Source: Macrostomum hystrix (taxonomy: Eukaryota; Platyhelminthes; Macrostomidae). From it: DNA of 64,000 nt. Each line of letters opens with the position of its first letter. Positions within the stretch are counted from its first letter, which is position 1. The notes under the pieces were generated by a model. That model saw only the letters and a program-made list of their open reading frames with translations. It had not been told where the DNA came from and ran no database searches. Shown here in pieces: positions 11,408 through 22,701 of this stretch. A program made the translations under genes and the position numbers. The stretch is taken from NCBI GenBank assembly GCA_950097015.1, contig CATNEN010000002.1:7147501-7211500 (forward strand), in the 5' to 3' direction.

Positions 11408-14400
11408 ATATTCTTAACTCTATTAACTCCCGAATAGTCACTGAAACACAGGGCAGCTGCGAAAAGAAGGTTACTTATAATAAATCAGAGTTGATTATCA
11501 CCAGTTGGAACATAGATGGACTGATGCTCAGTGGAGAATGCAAAATGGAATCACCATGTTTCCACGAACATATTAGGAATAGAGACATAGTTTTCCTCTG
11601 TGAGACCCACGCCAAACAGGAGCAGCTAGACTCAAACACGCTGATAGATTTCACCTGCTTTGGAGCAGATGGAATCAAGGCAAGGGGAATCAACAAAGGT
11701 AGATTATCAAATGGCATGGTTTTCCTCGTTAAAAATAATATTGCAAAGAGAACCACATTAGTGCACAAATCTGACTTCGCTCTGGTACTAAAAATAAAGC
11801 AAAAGCAGTCTGAAGAACCCCTGTATATCTTAGGGTGCTATATCCCACCGGAAAATTCTAAATACTACAAAGAAGATATATGGGAGGAGATTAAATATCT
11901 CATCCAGCTCTTCTCAAGAGAGGGCTCCGTATTAACAGTAGGTGACTTCAATGCACGAACTGGCACATTACAGCCCAGCACTAGGGATAAGTTTCCCAGA
12001 CAGAATCAGGACTCTGAGAAAAACAAGCATGGATTAAGACTGATGGAAATGTGCTCCGAGACCAAGAGCACGATTCTGAACGGAATGACTCAGGGTGACA
12101 TTATGGGAAATTACACGTTTAGTAGCACACTAGGCCGAAGTACCATAGACTACGCTATTGCATCCATGGATAAAGTGGATATTATAAAAGACTTCTTTAT
12201 TCATCCTCAAAGCTTTCTGTCCAGACATTGCCCGCTAACAGTCACTCTGATCTTTCCTGATCATGTCCAACCAGAACACGCAAACCAGGAAAAACATGAA
12301 TCCTTCCCAATGCCTCCAAGATGGGACACTGAAACGCAGGGAAGTTACATTGAGGCATTGAATAACAAACAAAGCGAAGAAATAATTAGAAAGTTGCAAT
12401 CTATCGACGCACACGATGGAAAATCCCTGGAAAATTTGTTCTCGAGCTTGACCAACCTGCTTAGAGACTCAGTGGCAGAAAGCTGCGCAAAGACAATCAT
12501 TCCGAACAAGTTCTGGACAAATCGAGACGAGACACTAAGAAACTTGAGCAAATCATTAAAGTACGTGGCCAGGAAAAAAAGACGTAGACCAACTGACAGC
12601 GCGCTGGCATCAGAATATAATGGGCTAGCGAAAAAATACAAACAACAGCTCAAGAAACTTAAGCAGATGGACATAAATGACTGCATTCAGAAAATGGCGG
12701 CTAACGGAACCTCAAAGGGATTCTGGTCCGGTCTTAGAAGAGCAGAAGAGTTGCTGTTCCCCAGCAGGAGACTTAACAGATCTCAAGCCCCAATCGCTGA
12801 CATCGCGGACAACCTAACCAAAGTGTTTAACGCACATCCTTTTTCGGGAACCCAGCCGCGTCGCACAGATGAAGCAGTTAGTCCCGAAGATTTAATTAGC
12901 TGCGTAGATCTCGATAGAGCAGTTAAAAAGCTAAAGAGAAGAAAGGCTGCAGGAATAGATGGTATAACAAATGAGCACATTATCTACGGACAAGAGAAGC
13001 TAAAACCCGTACTTCTGAAGCTTTTTAACGCAAGCGTAAGACTCGGCCAGACTCCTGCACAGTGGTCAAATGCCCTAATCACACCGATTTATAAAAAGGG
13101 TTCCCGTAGTGACCCCAAAAACTACAGACCCATAAGCGTGCTGCCTGCCCTGGCTCGCCTGTTTGCCTCACTTATCTATGAAAAGCTAGAAACTCATATT
13201 CGCACCCTCGACTTGCTTTCAGCCAGTCAAATAGGAAATAGAAAGGGCTACCGAACTTCAGACCACATTGCCACTCTCTTGACGTTGATCCACAACAAAA
13301 AGCGTCGCAAAAGGCCATTTCACTTAGTGTTCTTTGACTTAAAAAGCGCATTTGACATGGTCCACCATCCAACACTTTTCCAACGACTTAGGGAGTTAAA
13401 GGTCAGCCCAGAAATAATCGAAGCAATACAAAGCATGTACTCAGGAGCTAAATTCCAACTGAAGATCTCAGATGGCCAAGCAACTAAGGCAAGGAGCATA
13501 ACAAATGGAGTAAGACAAGGCTGTCCCCTATCCCCTCTACTCTTCTCACTCTATATAGATCCTTTGAGCACAATGCTAAGGGATTCATTTCGCAGCGACA
13601 CCTTCATTAAAGATGAACAAATCAACAACTTGCTATACTGCGATGATTTAGTGATCTTTGGAGAGAATCCTCGAGAGTTGCAGAAGGGCCTCGATAAAGT
13701 GTCAGAATTTTGTCAGAGCCACAAGCTAGAAATCAATATGCAAAAAACTAAGGTTATTAGCTGTTGCCCTGACCCATCAAAGACGGCTAACAAACTATTT
13801 CTGCAGGGACAACTGTTAGATAGCGTCAAAGAATGGAAATATCTTGGCTTTCACATCAATGCTAAAGGAACCGTGGATTCCCATGCCACAGAGATTAACA
13901 AAAAATGTGGATATCCTATTCTTCTCTTAAGGAAATTAGCCAGCCATGGGGCGGTCAGATACAATCAGCTCATGCTGTACTGCACAGCAATGATAGAAAG
14001 CATAGCTCTGTACGCCTCTGAGGCCTGGGGGGCTTTTGTCTCGTGGAACCTGGGTCCTTGGGACCGCTGTCTTTTTGAAAGAGTAAACATCAGGTGCTGT
14101 AAAGCCATACTACAAGTCAGCCAAAATACGGATGGCAACGGGGCCCGCTCGGAGTTAGGCAGATTGCCTTTATTATACAACATCCAGAAAAGAAGCATTT
14201 CGTACTGGGCCTCCATAACAAGCCGGCCGGACTCCATAATTTCCAAGTTATTGGCGGACCAAACATACAGTGATGTTGGAATCAAAGCAAAGACCAACAA
14301 TGAGGTTATGCTGAACTGCAGAGGCATTAGTCCTGCAAAAGCAATTGGAAACCACAGGAAAAATTTCGTTTCTCAGTTCGATACCCATTGGAGACAAAGG

Positions 14401-15091
14401 ACACAGAACTCAAGCAAGCTAAGTCACTTCTATTACTCCTTTAAGCAATATTATTCAGCCGAAAAATATTTACAACAAATATACAACCCGGAGTGGAGAC
14501 GTACCATAGCCTCGTTTAGACTAGGAAACCATAAGCTAGCTTGCGAAACATTGCGAACTGCGAGACCGAAAATTCCGTATGCAAATAGATTATGTAGTAA
14601 GTGCAAAACAGAAGTTGAAAACGAGGTCCACTTCCTTTTTAAGTGCACTTGGAATAAGTATAGCGCAGTACGTTCGAAATTTGAGACGGAAGTTTCTGGG
14701 AAAACCCCCAATTTCATATCCTTAACAGCAGAAGAAAAATCTAACTACATAATGGCTCAAGACGATAGGGAAACCGCTGAAGCTTTAGCAAAATACATCA
14801 TAGAAATATCTAAAATAAGGGAACAGCTGCCCTGAGACTACGAGATTTTACTAGCATTCAACAATAGATATTTCATAATTTGTTTTATCCCTGGCGTCCC
14901 TTGTGTTTTTACTGCTCTTATTTTTAATACCTTTGCTTTCCCTTCCCAGCTCGATATTTGATTCCTACTTAACTTCGCTTTTTATGTTGCTTTTCGTTGT
15001 TCATTTAAATGTGTTGTTAAAAAATATATATATAAAAAAATCAGCACCCATAGATGGCGTGCGCGTTTTAATAATAATAATAATAATAATA
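11408..15091 (+). mobile_element. Non-LTR retrotransposon (LINE), near full length
   Basis: It contains one long ORF with endonuclease and reverse transcriptase, a 3' UTR of about 230 bp and a (TAA)n tail at 15066-15091. A 5'-truncated, almost identical copy is at 54264-56560 on the minus strand, so the family was active recently. The single ORF and microsatellite tail are seen in RTE-like elements, but I cannot fix the clade by eye. The left boundary is uncertain; no short target duplication was found. Confidence 0.85.
11491..14835 (+). CDS. LINE polyprotein: endonuclease plus reverse transcriptase
   Basis: About 1114 aa, uninterrupted. Residues 1-255 are an APE-type endonuclease: SWNIDG near the N-terminus, a catalytic Glu in CETH (residue 38), GDFNARTG (151-158), STIDYAI (217-223) and SRHCPL (244-249). 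The last usually reads S-D-H, so the Asp is replaced by Arg here. The reverse transcriptase follows: YRPISVLPALARLF, DLKSAFD, GVRQGCPLSPLLFSLYIDPL and YCDDLVIF (about 716), where YADD is more usual. A C-terminal CSKCKTEVENEVHFLFKC (about 1035) is a zinc-binding motif. No in-frame ATG precedes the endonuclease start: the open frame runs back to a TAG at 11404, so a few N-terminal residues may be missing or start elsewhere. The first internal ATG (11524) would cut into the endonuclease. Confidence 0.92.
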   Translation: MIITSWNIDGLMLSGECKMESPCFHEHIRNRDIVFLCETHAKQEQLDSNTLIDFTCFGADGIKARGINKGRLSNGMVFLVKNNIAKRTTLVHKSDFALVLKIKQKQSEEPLYILGCYIPPENSKYYKEDIWEEIKYLIQLFSREGSVLTVGDFNARTGTLQPSTRDKFPRQNQDSEKNKHGLRLMEMCSETKSTILNGMTQGDIMGNYTFSSTLGRSTIDYAIASMDKVDIIKDFFIHPQSFLSRHCPLTVTLIFPDHVQPEHANQEKHESFPMPPRWDTETQGSYIEALNNKQSEEIIRKLQSIDAHDGKSLENLFSSLTNLLRDSVAESCAKTIIPNKFWTNRDETLRNLSKSLKYVARKKRRRPTDSALASEYNGLAKKYKQQLKKLKQMDINDCIQKMAANGTSKGFWSGLRRAEELLFPSRRLNRSQAPIADIADNLTKVFNAHPFSGTQPRRTDEAVSPEDLISCVDLDRAVKKLKRRKAAGIDGITNEHIIYGQEKLKPVLLKLFNASVRLGQTPAQWSNALITPIYKKGSRSDPKNYRPISVLPALARLFASLIYEKLETHIRTLDLLSASQIGNRKGYRTSDHIATLLTLIHNKKRRKRPFHLVFFDLKSAFDMVHHPTLFQRLRELKVSPEIIEAIQSMYSGAKFQLKISDGQATKARSITNGVRQGCPLSPLLFSLYIDPLSTMLRDSFRSDTFIKDEQINNLLYCDDLVIFGENPRELQKGLDKVSEFCQSHKLEINMQKTKVISCCPDPSKTANKLFLQGQLLDSVKEWKYLGFHINAKGTVDSHATEINKKCGYPILLLRKLASHGAVRYNQLMLYCTAMIESIALYASEAWGAFVSWNLGPWDRCLFERVNIRCCKAILQVSQNTDGNGARSELGRLPLLYNIQKRSISYWASITSRPDSIISKLLADQTYSDVGIKAKTNNEVMLNCRGISPAKAIGNHRKNFVSQFDTHWRQRTQNSSKLSHFYYSFKQYYSAEKYLQQIYNPEWRRTIASFRLGNHKLACETLRTARPKIPYANRLCSKCKTEVENEVHFLFKCTWNKYSAVRSKFETEVSGKTPNFISLTAEEKSNYIMAQDDRETAEALAKYIIEISKIREQLP

Positions 15092-15198
15092 TTAGTACCC
15101 ATATGCTTTTAGGGCAAAAATCGGAAAGCCAGAGGCCGTTAGGCCGTCAGGCCGTTAGCATCCGATTTTTGCCCTAAGTTAACAATGGGTACTAATAT
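15091..15198. repeat. Inverted repeat at the LINE 3' junction
   Basis: The left arm ATTAGTACCCAT ... GGGCAAAAATCGGA is matched by the right arm TCCGATTTTTGCCC ... ATGGGTACTAAT. The centre carries three GGCCGT(T/C)AG units. It could be a MITE-like element next to, or struck by, the LINE. Confidence 0.7.
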
Positions 15199-16990
15199 AC
15201 TATTGTTGGACCAAACGTCTGGGTATCTTCAGTATAGATCGGCCTCAATGAGTGGAACGCGGCTGTGGGTTTGTGTTTCACTGAATGTGAGACTATCAAA
15301 ATGCAGGCGTGAAACGGACTGTGAAAACCCTGAGAATTCGGTACACCTAGCCGTGCTCTGTTATTATCTTTCATCTTTCATTTCATAGCTTTTATAGCTT
15401 TTAAAACGAAAATTACTTCTTTCAGAAACGCTTTCTCTTATTTAGCAATTGAGTGTAGAAAGTAAATAGCTCGTTGTTAGCACCGTGATTATCATCACAT
15501 TCATGCAGTCGTCCATATATGCACGGCACTGACCAGTCTGCTGTGAATCGTTCGATCCCGGCTTTCAGCCTCTTATAGGCCGGTATGCCTGACACTGACA
15601 ATGGAGACAGATATGATAGCCAAGCAGCGTGTCCAGATCCAGATCTTGCTCACATGTGGCTCTGGGTTTAGGGTATATTATAGCCAATGTCTTTTAATTT
15701 CGCTGCAACGCTTCATTTTTTTGTCCCCAGAAACTGAGTATCCCCAATCGGTAATGACCCTTTCCACCTTCGTGATTTACTACTATGGCGTGTGTGCTAC
15801 AGCTCCAAATAAAGTGCTATCGACGGGGCTCGCTTGGGACGCACTATAACAATATTGTGGAACGTAGTTTATCGCGGAACCGAAGATAAAGCCATTGCAT
15901 AATTGGGATACCTAATACATGGCTATTTGTACACTTGCATATACTTTGCTTAACTCTTCGATGCAAAGCGAGCAGATGATTTTCTGATTTTTATCGACAA
16001 ATTGCGAATTAGGAAGCGATCAGTTGCATATTTGATTGCCTGCTTAGCATTAGCTTCACCAATGCTTGAGATGACTCTTAAACGTTCCTCATAACGCGTA
16101 GCAATTTCGATGCCAGAAAAATGCAGAAACTTGTATAACTACGAGTTTAGTTATACAAAACTCCTCAGGTTTCACTCGTAGAATGCAGGAAAAATGTTTA
16201 TAATTAATCATAAGATTGATTAGAGAACAAAGCTATAGCCTGTAAAGTGTATTCCTAATGCAATGATTCACACTGGTTGTGCGCTGTATTTTTTAGAGAA
16301 CGCTCTCCTAGAGCTATAGTGCTTCTCTAAGCGATTGCAAAGCAACAGAAAATGCCACACCATTACACAGTTCTTCCATGCAAGTTCCAACCATGCAAGC
16401 AAAGACAGCATCCATCCATTATGCATTGGGCAATGCTAGCAGCTCTACTCAGAGAACTGCATTCTGTGGCACTTTGGCACATTCTTTAGCTCAGAAACTG
16501 CAAGGCATGCACATACATAGACCAAAGTTCTATACTTGTCATGTCCGAATGGCTTTCAAACATGCTCATAGAGCAAAATAGGCAGGGGATTTCAGAACGA
16601 TAATGCGGACCAAGATAGTTTTATTGTATAATGAACGGTTTTGTGTTCTCAAATTTCTTCTAAAGCCCCATTTCATTTTTGTCGGAAACAGTCTTTAAAT
16701 ATTTTAGAAAACTTTACTGAGATTTTAGTCAATGCTATTCTCTACTCTGAGGATTCGGCTTTGAAAATGCAAGAATTGTAAAGCATAAAAACACTTAAAA
16801 TTAGATAGATGAATGGCAGGCCAAATGAATGTTAAGAAAGTGTGTCTGATACGAAACTTCTTATTTCAATTTAACGCATTAGGTCAAATTTGCGGTTTTG
16901 GTGAGTTCAGTACAAAGACCAGCGGCGGAGTGAGGTGGGTGTATTTTGGGCCCTGCAAAGTGAGGTGGGTACAATTAAGTTGTCGGTGAA
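15199..16990. other. Intergenic, no gene seen
   Basis: Only short unsupported ORFs. A perfect 10-bp hairpin (TTGTATAACT/AGTTATACAA, 8-base loop) lies at 16131-16158. A minus-strand AATAAA at 16620-16625 might serve the lectin gene. Confidence 0.5.
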
Positions 16991-17044
16991 GTAGGTGCTG
17001 TCATTCGTAGGGTCATTCAGAAGCTGAGTCAGCAGCGAGAGTGC

Positions 17045-17943
17045 TTAAAACACAGACGGACACTCGCAGATGTAGCCATAAGCTGCGTTGCAGTGAGTAT
17101 CGTCCAGACCGCTGTTGAACGGAGCGTACAGACTGGCGCAACCCTGCCCCGGAGTTCCGGCGTCCGGCTGGAACGGCTCCCAAATGTTGTGGTCGATGGT
17201 GGTGTTGCAGGCGTCCCACACCCAGTTATCCTTCTTGTTGGCACTGCTAACTAGCTGATGGCCACCAAGGTGGTAGTTGATGCCGTTCGACTTCAGCGAT
17301 ATCAGCCAGGCCAGCTCGTCTGAGTCCTGAACGTCGGCCAGTTTAGCGAGGCCACCATCAGCGGCGCAGGCAGCTTTAGCGGCTGAAGATGTGAACGTAG
17401 GAGAGCTCACTACCTTGTAGGAGGTGCCATTGCTGTGGGAAAGGGTAGGTAAGAAAAAAGAAAAAGAAAGATTTTAAAGAAATTATTTAAGAAAAAATAG
17501 TTACTAGAAGCAAGACTTCGCGCCTACCGAGAATGCGAATATCCGGCCGGACAAAGACTACCAGGAGCTGCGCCAGCCAATCGACGCACGAAAATTTTGC
17601 CGCCATCGCTGCCGCAAGCAACCGTCGAGTCCCTGACTCCGTGGCTGCACTTGTCGAACAGGAACAGCCGGCACCGGCAGGCATTGAGAGGCTGGAAAGC
17701 CTGACAGCGATGGTTGGCGGTGCAGAGCAGAGCGCACTGTTGGACGCCGCAGAATCCGTTCAGAACTCGCTGAAATTCCGGCCTGACTCCGCATGCGACG
17801 CCAGCGCCAGCAACTTCATCGAAGCTCTGGCGCCATCTGCCCTGCTGGTCGGAGCAAGCTGCCGCACTATGCGGTTGCCTTGACAACACGAGCAGCAGTA
17901 GCAAATGCGATAGAGCAATTCTGAGAAGGAGTGAATGTGACAT
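17045..17943 (-). CDS. Secreted apple-like plus C-type lectin domain protein
   Basis: Two exons, 17943-17528 and 17432-17045, join in frame (phase 2; donor TCTCG|GTAGGC, acceptor TTCCCACAG) for about 267 aa. ATG at 17943 opens a typical signal peptide (LLLRIALSHLLLLLVLS). A Cys-rich domain follows with CALLCTANHRCQAF and CRCRLFLF, resembling PAN/apple modules. The second exon completes a C-type lectin fold: CPAGY and GTSYKVV at its start, WEPFQPDAGTPGQGCASL, then DDTHCNAAYGYICEC at the C-terminus. QPD is the galactose-type sugar-binding triplet in this family, but the WND partner motif is not obvious, so calcium or sugar binding is uncertain. A secreted recognition role is inferred. The upstream plus-strand gene near 21 kb shares the apple-like layout. 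Confidence 0.8.
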
Positions 17944-18159
17944 TGGGCTTCTAGCAGAGTAATTTTGATTAGGGCTTGACAATTGCCTCATTAGCAATTG
18001 TCAATCACTTTATCTCATGTTTTACCCGGGACAGCTAGTGGTTAGCTTTTGTGTGAGCCAATGCGAGAGAATGGTAGCCTTGGGTCGTAAATTGCTCATA
18101 CTCGTAGAAGAAAAATGTGTGAGTTGGGAGATGTGTGAGCCCTCCCCACTCCGCACGCC
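17944..18159. promoter_or_regulatory. Upstream region of the lectin gene
   Basis: Likely 5' flank of the lectin gene. It contains a repeated CAATTGCC/GCAATTGTC inverted pair near 17978-18002; no clear TATA box. Confidence 0.3.
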
Positions 18160-18315
18160 AGTAGCTTGCTCACAAGAATCTTGCCCACCAGCAGCTTGCT
18201 CACTAGCATCTTGCACTCGAGCATCTTGCCTACCAGATTCTTTCTCACTAACATCTTGCTCCTAGCATCTTACCCACCTGCAGCTTGCCCAAAAGCATCT
18301 TGCACACCAGTAGCT
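18160..18315 (+). repeat. 15-bp degenerate minisatellite (CATCTTGCACACCAG)n
   Basis: About ten diverged copies of a 15-bp unit with core CTTGCNCACNAG. Confidence 0.8.
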
Positions 18316-20924
18316 TTAGGGCGGTCCGGGAGGAACGCAGCGGGAAGGCGATGTCGCCCATTCCTCTAAACCCTGAACGATGAGAATGGGTGGTGGGCTG
18401 ACGTGGCGTTAAGGCCAGGAAAAAATCCCTGGCCGCGTCACAAAACCATCAGGTAAGTTAAAAAGATCCCTCGAGGCTGGCTCGACACCGAGAGGGGTAA
18501 CCGCCAGCGACAGGCATACTCCCCTGGAAAAAGGCACTGATGGGAAAAATATCAGTCTGTTGTCACAAAAAGTAGTCAGTAGACAGCATTTGGTGTTAAG
18601 TAGCTGGCCAATTAAAGGCTCCAATTATCGTATATAACAGTACTTCGCATCAGACAGTTTGGGAGATACTGCCCCTGCTCAGACAGCATCATACACCACG
18701 GAAGCATTGTGACCAGCTACAAGTGAGTTTTGATGATGAAAGTCTTCAAATAAAAGCATTTTTGCTGCACGCGCTATGCATTTGACATTTTACTGAATTG
18801 TGAGTTAATTTTTTCAGTGAAGTGATGTGGAGTGTGCTGCGGGAATCGAGTGGGAGTGTGAGCCAGCATAATTTTTCAAATTTTTAAGTGTCTAATAATT
18901 GCGACCCACATAGCAGCTGGCCGCAAACACGATCATTAATCTTAGGGCCGGGTTTTGGGCGGCGGTGAATTAAGTAGCCGTCGAATCCCTTCTCCCTGGA
19001 TCTGTCTAGACCCCTGTAGGAATGACTGATCGCGTCCACAGCTTTTATTGTATGAGTAGTTTAGGTCATAATTCTCCTCCAAACCGCGATCAGATATAGG
19101 GGATCACTCGGGCGTTATGAGTGATCATTAATTCTTCATGTCCCCACTTCTTTACAGTATTCGAGCCCAGCTCGACTTTATGACCTCCCTCCTTTAGATA
19201 CATGTAAATGTCACTGTAGGCAGGTCGGCGCCTGCGCTTCCCATTGTCCTGGCGGAGTAACAATCATTGGCCGACTGCCGACGGCTGTTCGAGCAGAACA
19301 TCTGTCGTTTCCCGCAGTCGGTTCATTGGGTAATCGGGGTGGCCATCGCCGCTTCGATTCCCCGTTGACAGGCTGGCGCGAATGTGGGTTGCTTTGATGG
19401 ATGTCGGGATTGGCGTGCTGCAAGGCCTATTTAAGCAAGCGCGCTGCGCTGCTCCCTCTAGGACCTTTTTCTCCCGCCGGCTCTTCCCCTTCTCCCCTGC
19501 CGGACTTACTTTTGCCGGGCCGGACTCCCACCGGACCCAGAGCACCTTTCCGGACCCACGTAGGGCATAGACCCCTGAGCCTTGAGCTCCGAGCAGATAG
19601 TGCAGGCCAATTGCCTGCTTCCATCCCCTAAGCGCAAGCCACCTCTTTAGGTGAGCTCCAAATTGAGCCTCTGAGCTCCCAGTGTGTTGGCCCCTGCCAA
19701 CTCGCAGAAGTTTCCTCCCTCTGCCTTACTGTCTTGCCCATCCTTTCTCCCCGAGAACAACGGGACTGCAGCACGCGGCCAAACGAGATCCAGCTAAGTA
19801 ATCCGCGCAGCGGTTTATTATTGTTAATCCTAAGGGACATTTTACTTTTAGTTAGGCGACACTTAGCGGGAGGGGAGCTAGGAATTGTTTAGCCTAATAA
19901 ACCATCTAACTTACCGCCATCATTTAACTTATTGGGCTGCTTTTAAAACCAACTTAATTATTTTACTATGTCTCTTTTTCACCTTTATTTTATCGTTAGA
20001 CAGCCCTCGATCATGAGTGGCTAATTCATTAGGGGGTGGGCTCTGGTGATGCCTAGCTGACAGCTGCGGCAGGAGGACAACTGTGAGCGCGCATGAGAGT
20101 AATAAGGAGCTAGGGATTTGCGAGTAAAATGCGGAGTGTAGCATGTGTTTCTCTGCTAGGGGTGGGGAATTCCTTGGCGGGTTTTTCCTCTCTTCCTGGC
20201 GGATCAAGGAGTACGTGTCAAACTCCCCTGCCAATTGAGTTTCTCCTCTGTTCCCCGCCTTTCGCAACTGCCGCCACGGAAGCGAGGGCGATGATCAATT
20301 AATCTTTCGCTTGCATAATCACTCAGCCAGAGTTCTGCTTAACCTCTCCTGCCTCTGATTTCCTCATCTCACACAGATTCGGATTTGCTAGTTATTTAAT
20401 GTGTAGGCTGCAATCTAATGTAAGGAATGTGCCTGATGTTTCACGAGTAGGTTTCCGGCTATGGATCTTCATTCGAGTTCTGAGTACCACCTTTCTAGAC
20501 CACTGTAGCGCAAATTCAGGAATCCCCTGGTGAGGCGTGTCTCGATCCATTCTGGGGTCTTCACCCTAGTCTAAAACGGAAGTTACAGAAGGCTCTATTT
20601 TTCGGCTTGTCTAAGATCTGCGTGACAAACTAGGAGCTGCGAGCTCCGGGGACCCAAGTTCCCAAATGTCTGCGGTGGCAACGTAGGCGCATTGGGTGGT
20701 GGCGCTACCCTAGATCAGTTTCCGCTTTGCCGATAGCCTTTCCGCATTTCTAAGACAAGAGCCTAGGCCGCGTCGACCACTGCTACCAAGGTTAGGGGTC
20801 AGTTACGAACATGCTACTGATGACAGTAGGCTACATAGCCCTGTCCTATCCGCTTGCGGGTAGTCCGACATCTATTTAGACTTTTAGCCGGTTTCGAGCA
20901 CTGCTTGGGGTAGGCACGGCAGTC
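18316..20924. other. Gene-poor GC-mixed region, possibly an old LTR-type element
   Basis: No coding region is supported. A TATTTAAG box (about 19428) is followed about 465 bases later by AATAAA (19895), a layout that can occur in an LTR; I could not find matching ends or TG...CA termini, so this is only a suggestion. Confidence 0.25.
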
Positions 20925-21140
20925 ATGCCTGTGGCCTATGGGTTGAGTGGGACTGGCCAGCCTGAGGCCGAGAGGACCACTCCCTGCATCCACTGTCTCT
21001 CCCTTCATCTCTCCCTTCATCCCTCTTTCCGCGGCAACTCGCGAGACTTTGCGGTACGACTTCTGACTCTATCGCCATCCCCACACTCCTTTTCCTTCAC
21101 GAGGACAGATCATCGGATTGCAAACCCGCAACTATTTCAG

Positions 21141-22127
21141 AAGCTGTTTCTCGTATTCGGACTCATCTGGCCACTCGGATGCTGCAATCCTGCCGAATGG
21201 CAACGACTGGAAACCAGGCAGTGCCTGCCGGAGCTGCTGGCCCTCCAGACAGCGTTTCTGCGTAGCCAAATCGAATGCGCAACCATCGGCAACCAGATTA
21301 GCGGTCTGTTGGTGGCCCAGTTCGACTCGGACACTCGCCAGTGCTCGCTGTTCAAGTACATTGTCGTGTGCCACCTCATCAATGGACAAGCCAGCAATGG
21401 GATCAACGCACTGCACAGCTGTGCTGCATTTGCCAATGCCAGAGCCGTCAGCTTCATGACGCTGAGCAGGAAGCTGATGAGCAGTGTGGGCTCGAAGCTG
21501 CGTGCAGCGTGGGTGATGAGTGACGATGAGGAAGCCAGCAAGAGCAACTTGGTGTGCGGCGAGACGCTGCTGTGGCAGTCGGAGTCAGTCGAGTTCAGCA
21601 TTGATGGAGCCGTGCTAAATGGACAGTCGTCCAAGATGTCGCTGGAAGGAGTGGAGTTCGGCAACCCGCAGCAGGGGCTGACGTGGCTGGTCAGGCTCAA
21701 GCGAGTGGCTACGGCGGGACCGATTCTTTCGAGCTGCGACTGCAGCACCAAGACGCCTGGAATCTGGCTCTGGGACGGAGCTCCCAATAAGAGAGGCCTG
21801 TACTTCTTTAGGAATGCGCCAACGATTACGGCATATAAAACTGACCCGGGAACTAACACCTACGATCCGAATGTGTTCGTGGAAGTCGGCGTCAGCTCGG
21901 TGTCGCCATCGGACCGAGTCTTCTACTCAAACTCAGGCTTTGTGTCCGAGAGGAAAGTGTCTTTCAGCGATTCGGCTATTGGGTCGAATCTAGCGTTCCG
22001 TTGCGTCATAATGGGGTTCATGCACGGAGACACCCGGATGCTGAGCGGCACCGTACGCGCCGCGGCCATCGTGAACGACACGATGACAGAGGAGGAGATC
22101 CGCAGCTTCTTTGGCATGGTCCGCTGA
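21141..22127 (+). CDS. Secreted apple-like plus concanavalin/laminin-G-like protein (5' exon not found)
   Basis: The frame is open from 20925, but coding character begins about 21141 right after CTATTTCAG, a good acceptor. The exon starts KLFLVFGLIWPLGC, a signal-peptide core, so an initiator Met probably lies in an unseen upstream exon. A Cys-containing segment (ECATIGNQ ... FDSDTRQCSLFKY) resembles a PAN/apple module. The rest looks like a concanavalin-A/laminin-G-type fold: TWLVRLKRVATAGPILSSCD, GIWLWDGAPNKRGLYFF and the final AAIVNDTMTEEEIRSFF, the usual closing strand plus Glu-Ile turn. Function unknown; extracellular binding is inferred. AATAAA follows at 22480. The protein is about 328 aa from the proposed acceptor. 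Confidence 0.65.
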   Translation, partial: KLFLVFGLIWPLGCCNPAEWQRLETRQCLPELLALQTAFLRSQIECATIGNQISGLLVAQFDSDTRQCSLFKYIVVCHLINGQASNGINALHSCAAFANARAVSFMTLSRKLMSSVGSKLRAAWVMSDDEEASKSNLVCGETLLWQSESVEFSIDGAVLNGQSSKMSLEGVEFGNPQQGLTWLVRLKRVATAGPILSSCDCSTKTPGIWLWDGAPNKRGLYFFRNAPTITAYKTDPGTNTYDPNVFVEVGVSSVSPSDRVFYSNSGFVSERKVSFSDSAIGSNLAFRCVIMGFMHGDTRMLSGTVRAAAIVNDTMTEEEIRSFFGMVR

Positions 22128-22701
22128 GTCTGAGTTGAAGAAGCTCCATGAGGTCGAGGGGGGACCGTAAATGATTTTCAACAACATTATAATTTTTTTT
22201 ATTAGAAAGCTGAATTAATCGGTACATTCTGTCTGAAGCTCGTGTGTCTGCCTGTTTTACGAAGTGAGCTGTGCTTAAAATAAGTTGAAAATCTGTGACT
22301 AATCAAACTTTTTATCGATTGCAAGATTCTAACGCAACGTTAGAAGAAAACTTCAGTATCTTGCAAGTAAATCACGAAACTCCTTTAAACCGAGCTGACA
22401 CCTGTAAAAACGGCTCTGTAACTGAAACAGGCAGACAAACAATTTTTAGTTAAAATGCACAGGATTCATTCAGCTTTCTAATAAAGCAAAAGCTGTGAAA
22501 AATCTGTTGAATAGAACTGAGTTAATCCACGTTTTCTCCACGTTCTGCACGAGAACTGCCCATCTCTCCAATCGAAATGGGAGACAACCAGTCACGCACA
22601 CTTATTTCCTCGATACGATTGTAACTGGCCTCCGAGTTGTAACATTTCAATTACCACATTTTGAAACATTTCCACTCACTCTGGTCACACCTGGACTCAA
22701 G
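22128..22701. other. 3' flank and intergenic
   Basis: Holds the 3' UTR of the preceding gene and perhaps an intron of the Mab-21-like gene. The sequence is open in one frame from 22495 but does not look coding before 22700. Confidence 0.4.
22480..22485 (+). terminator. Poly(A) signal AATAAA
   Basis: Lies 353 bases after the stop of the laminin-G-like gene, on the same strand. Confidence 0.45.

Noticed and set aside
13965-14717. Antisense ORFs inside the LINE (also at 54636-56181)
   Set aside because: They mirror the reverse transcriptase ORF and have no independent features.
16378-16581. 67-codon plus-strand ORF
   Set aside because: No domain, no splice or promoter support; His/Ala-rich composition fits chance.
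18900-20924. Solo LTR of a retrotransposon
   Set aside because: A TATA-like box and AATAAA are suitably spaced, but no terminal TG/CA, target duplication or second copy was found.
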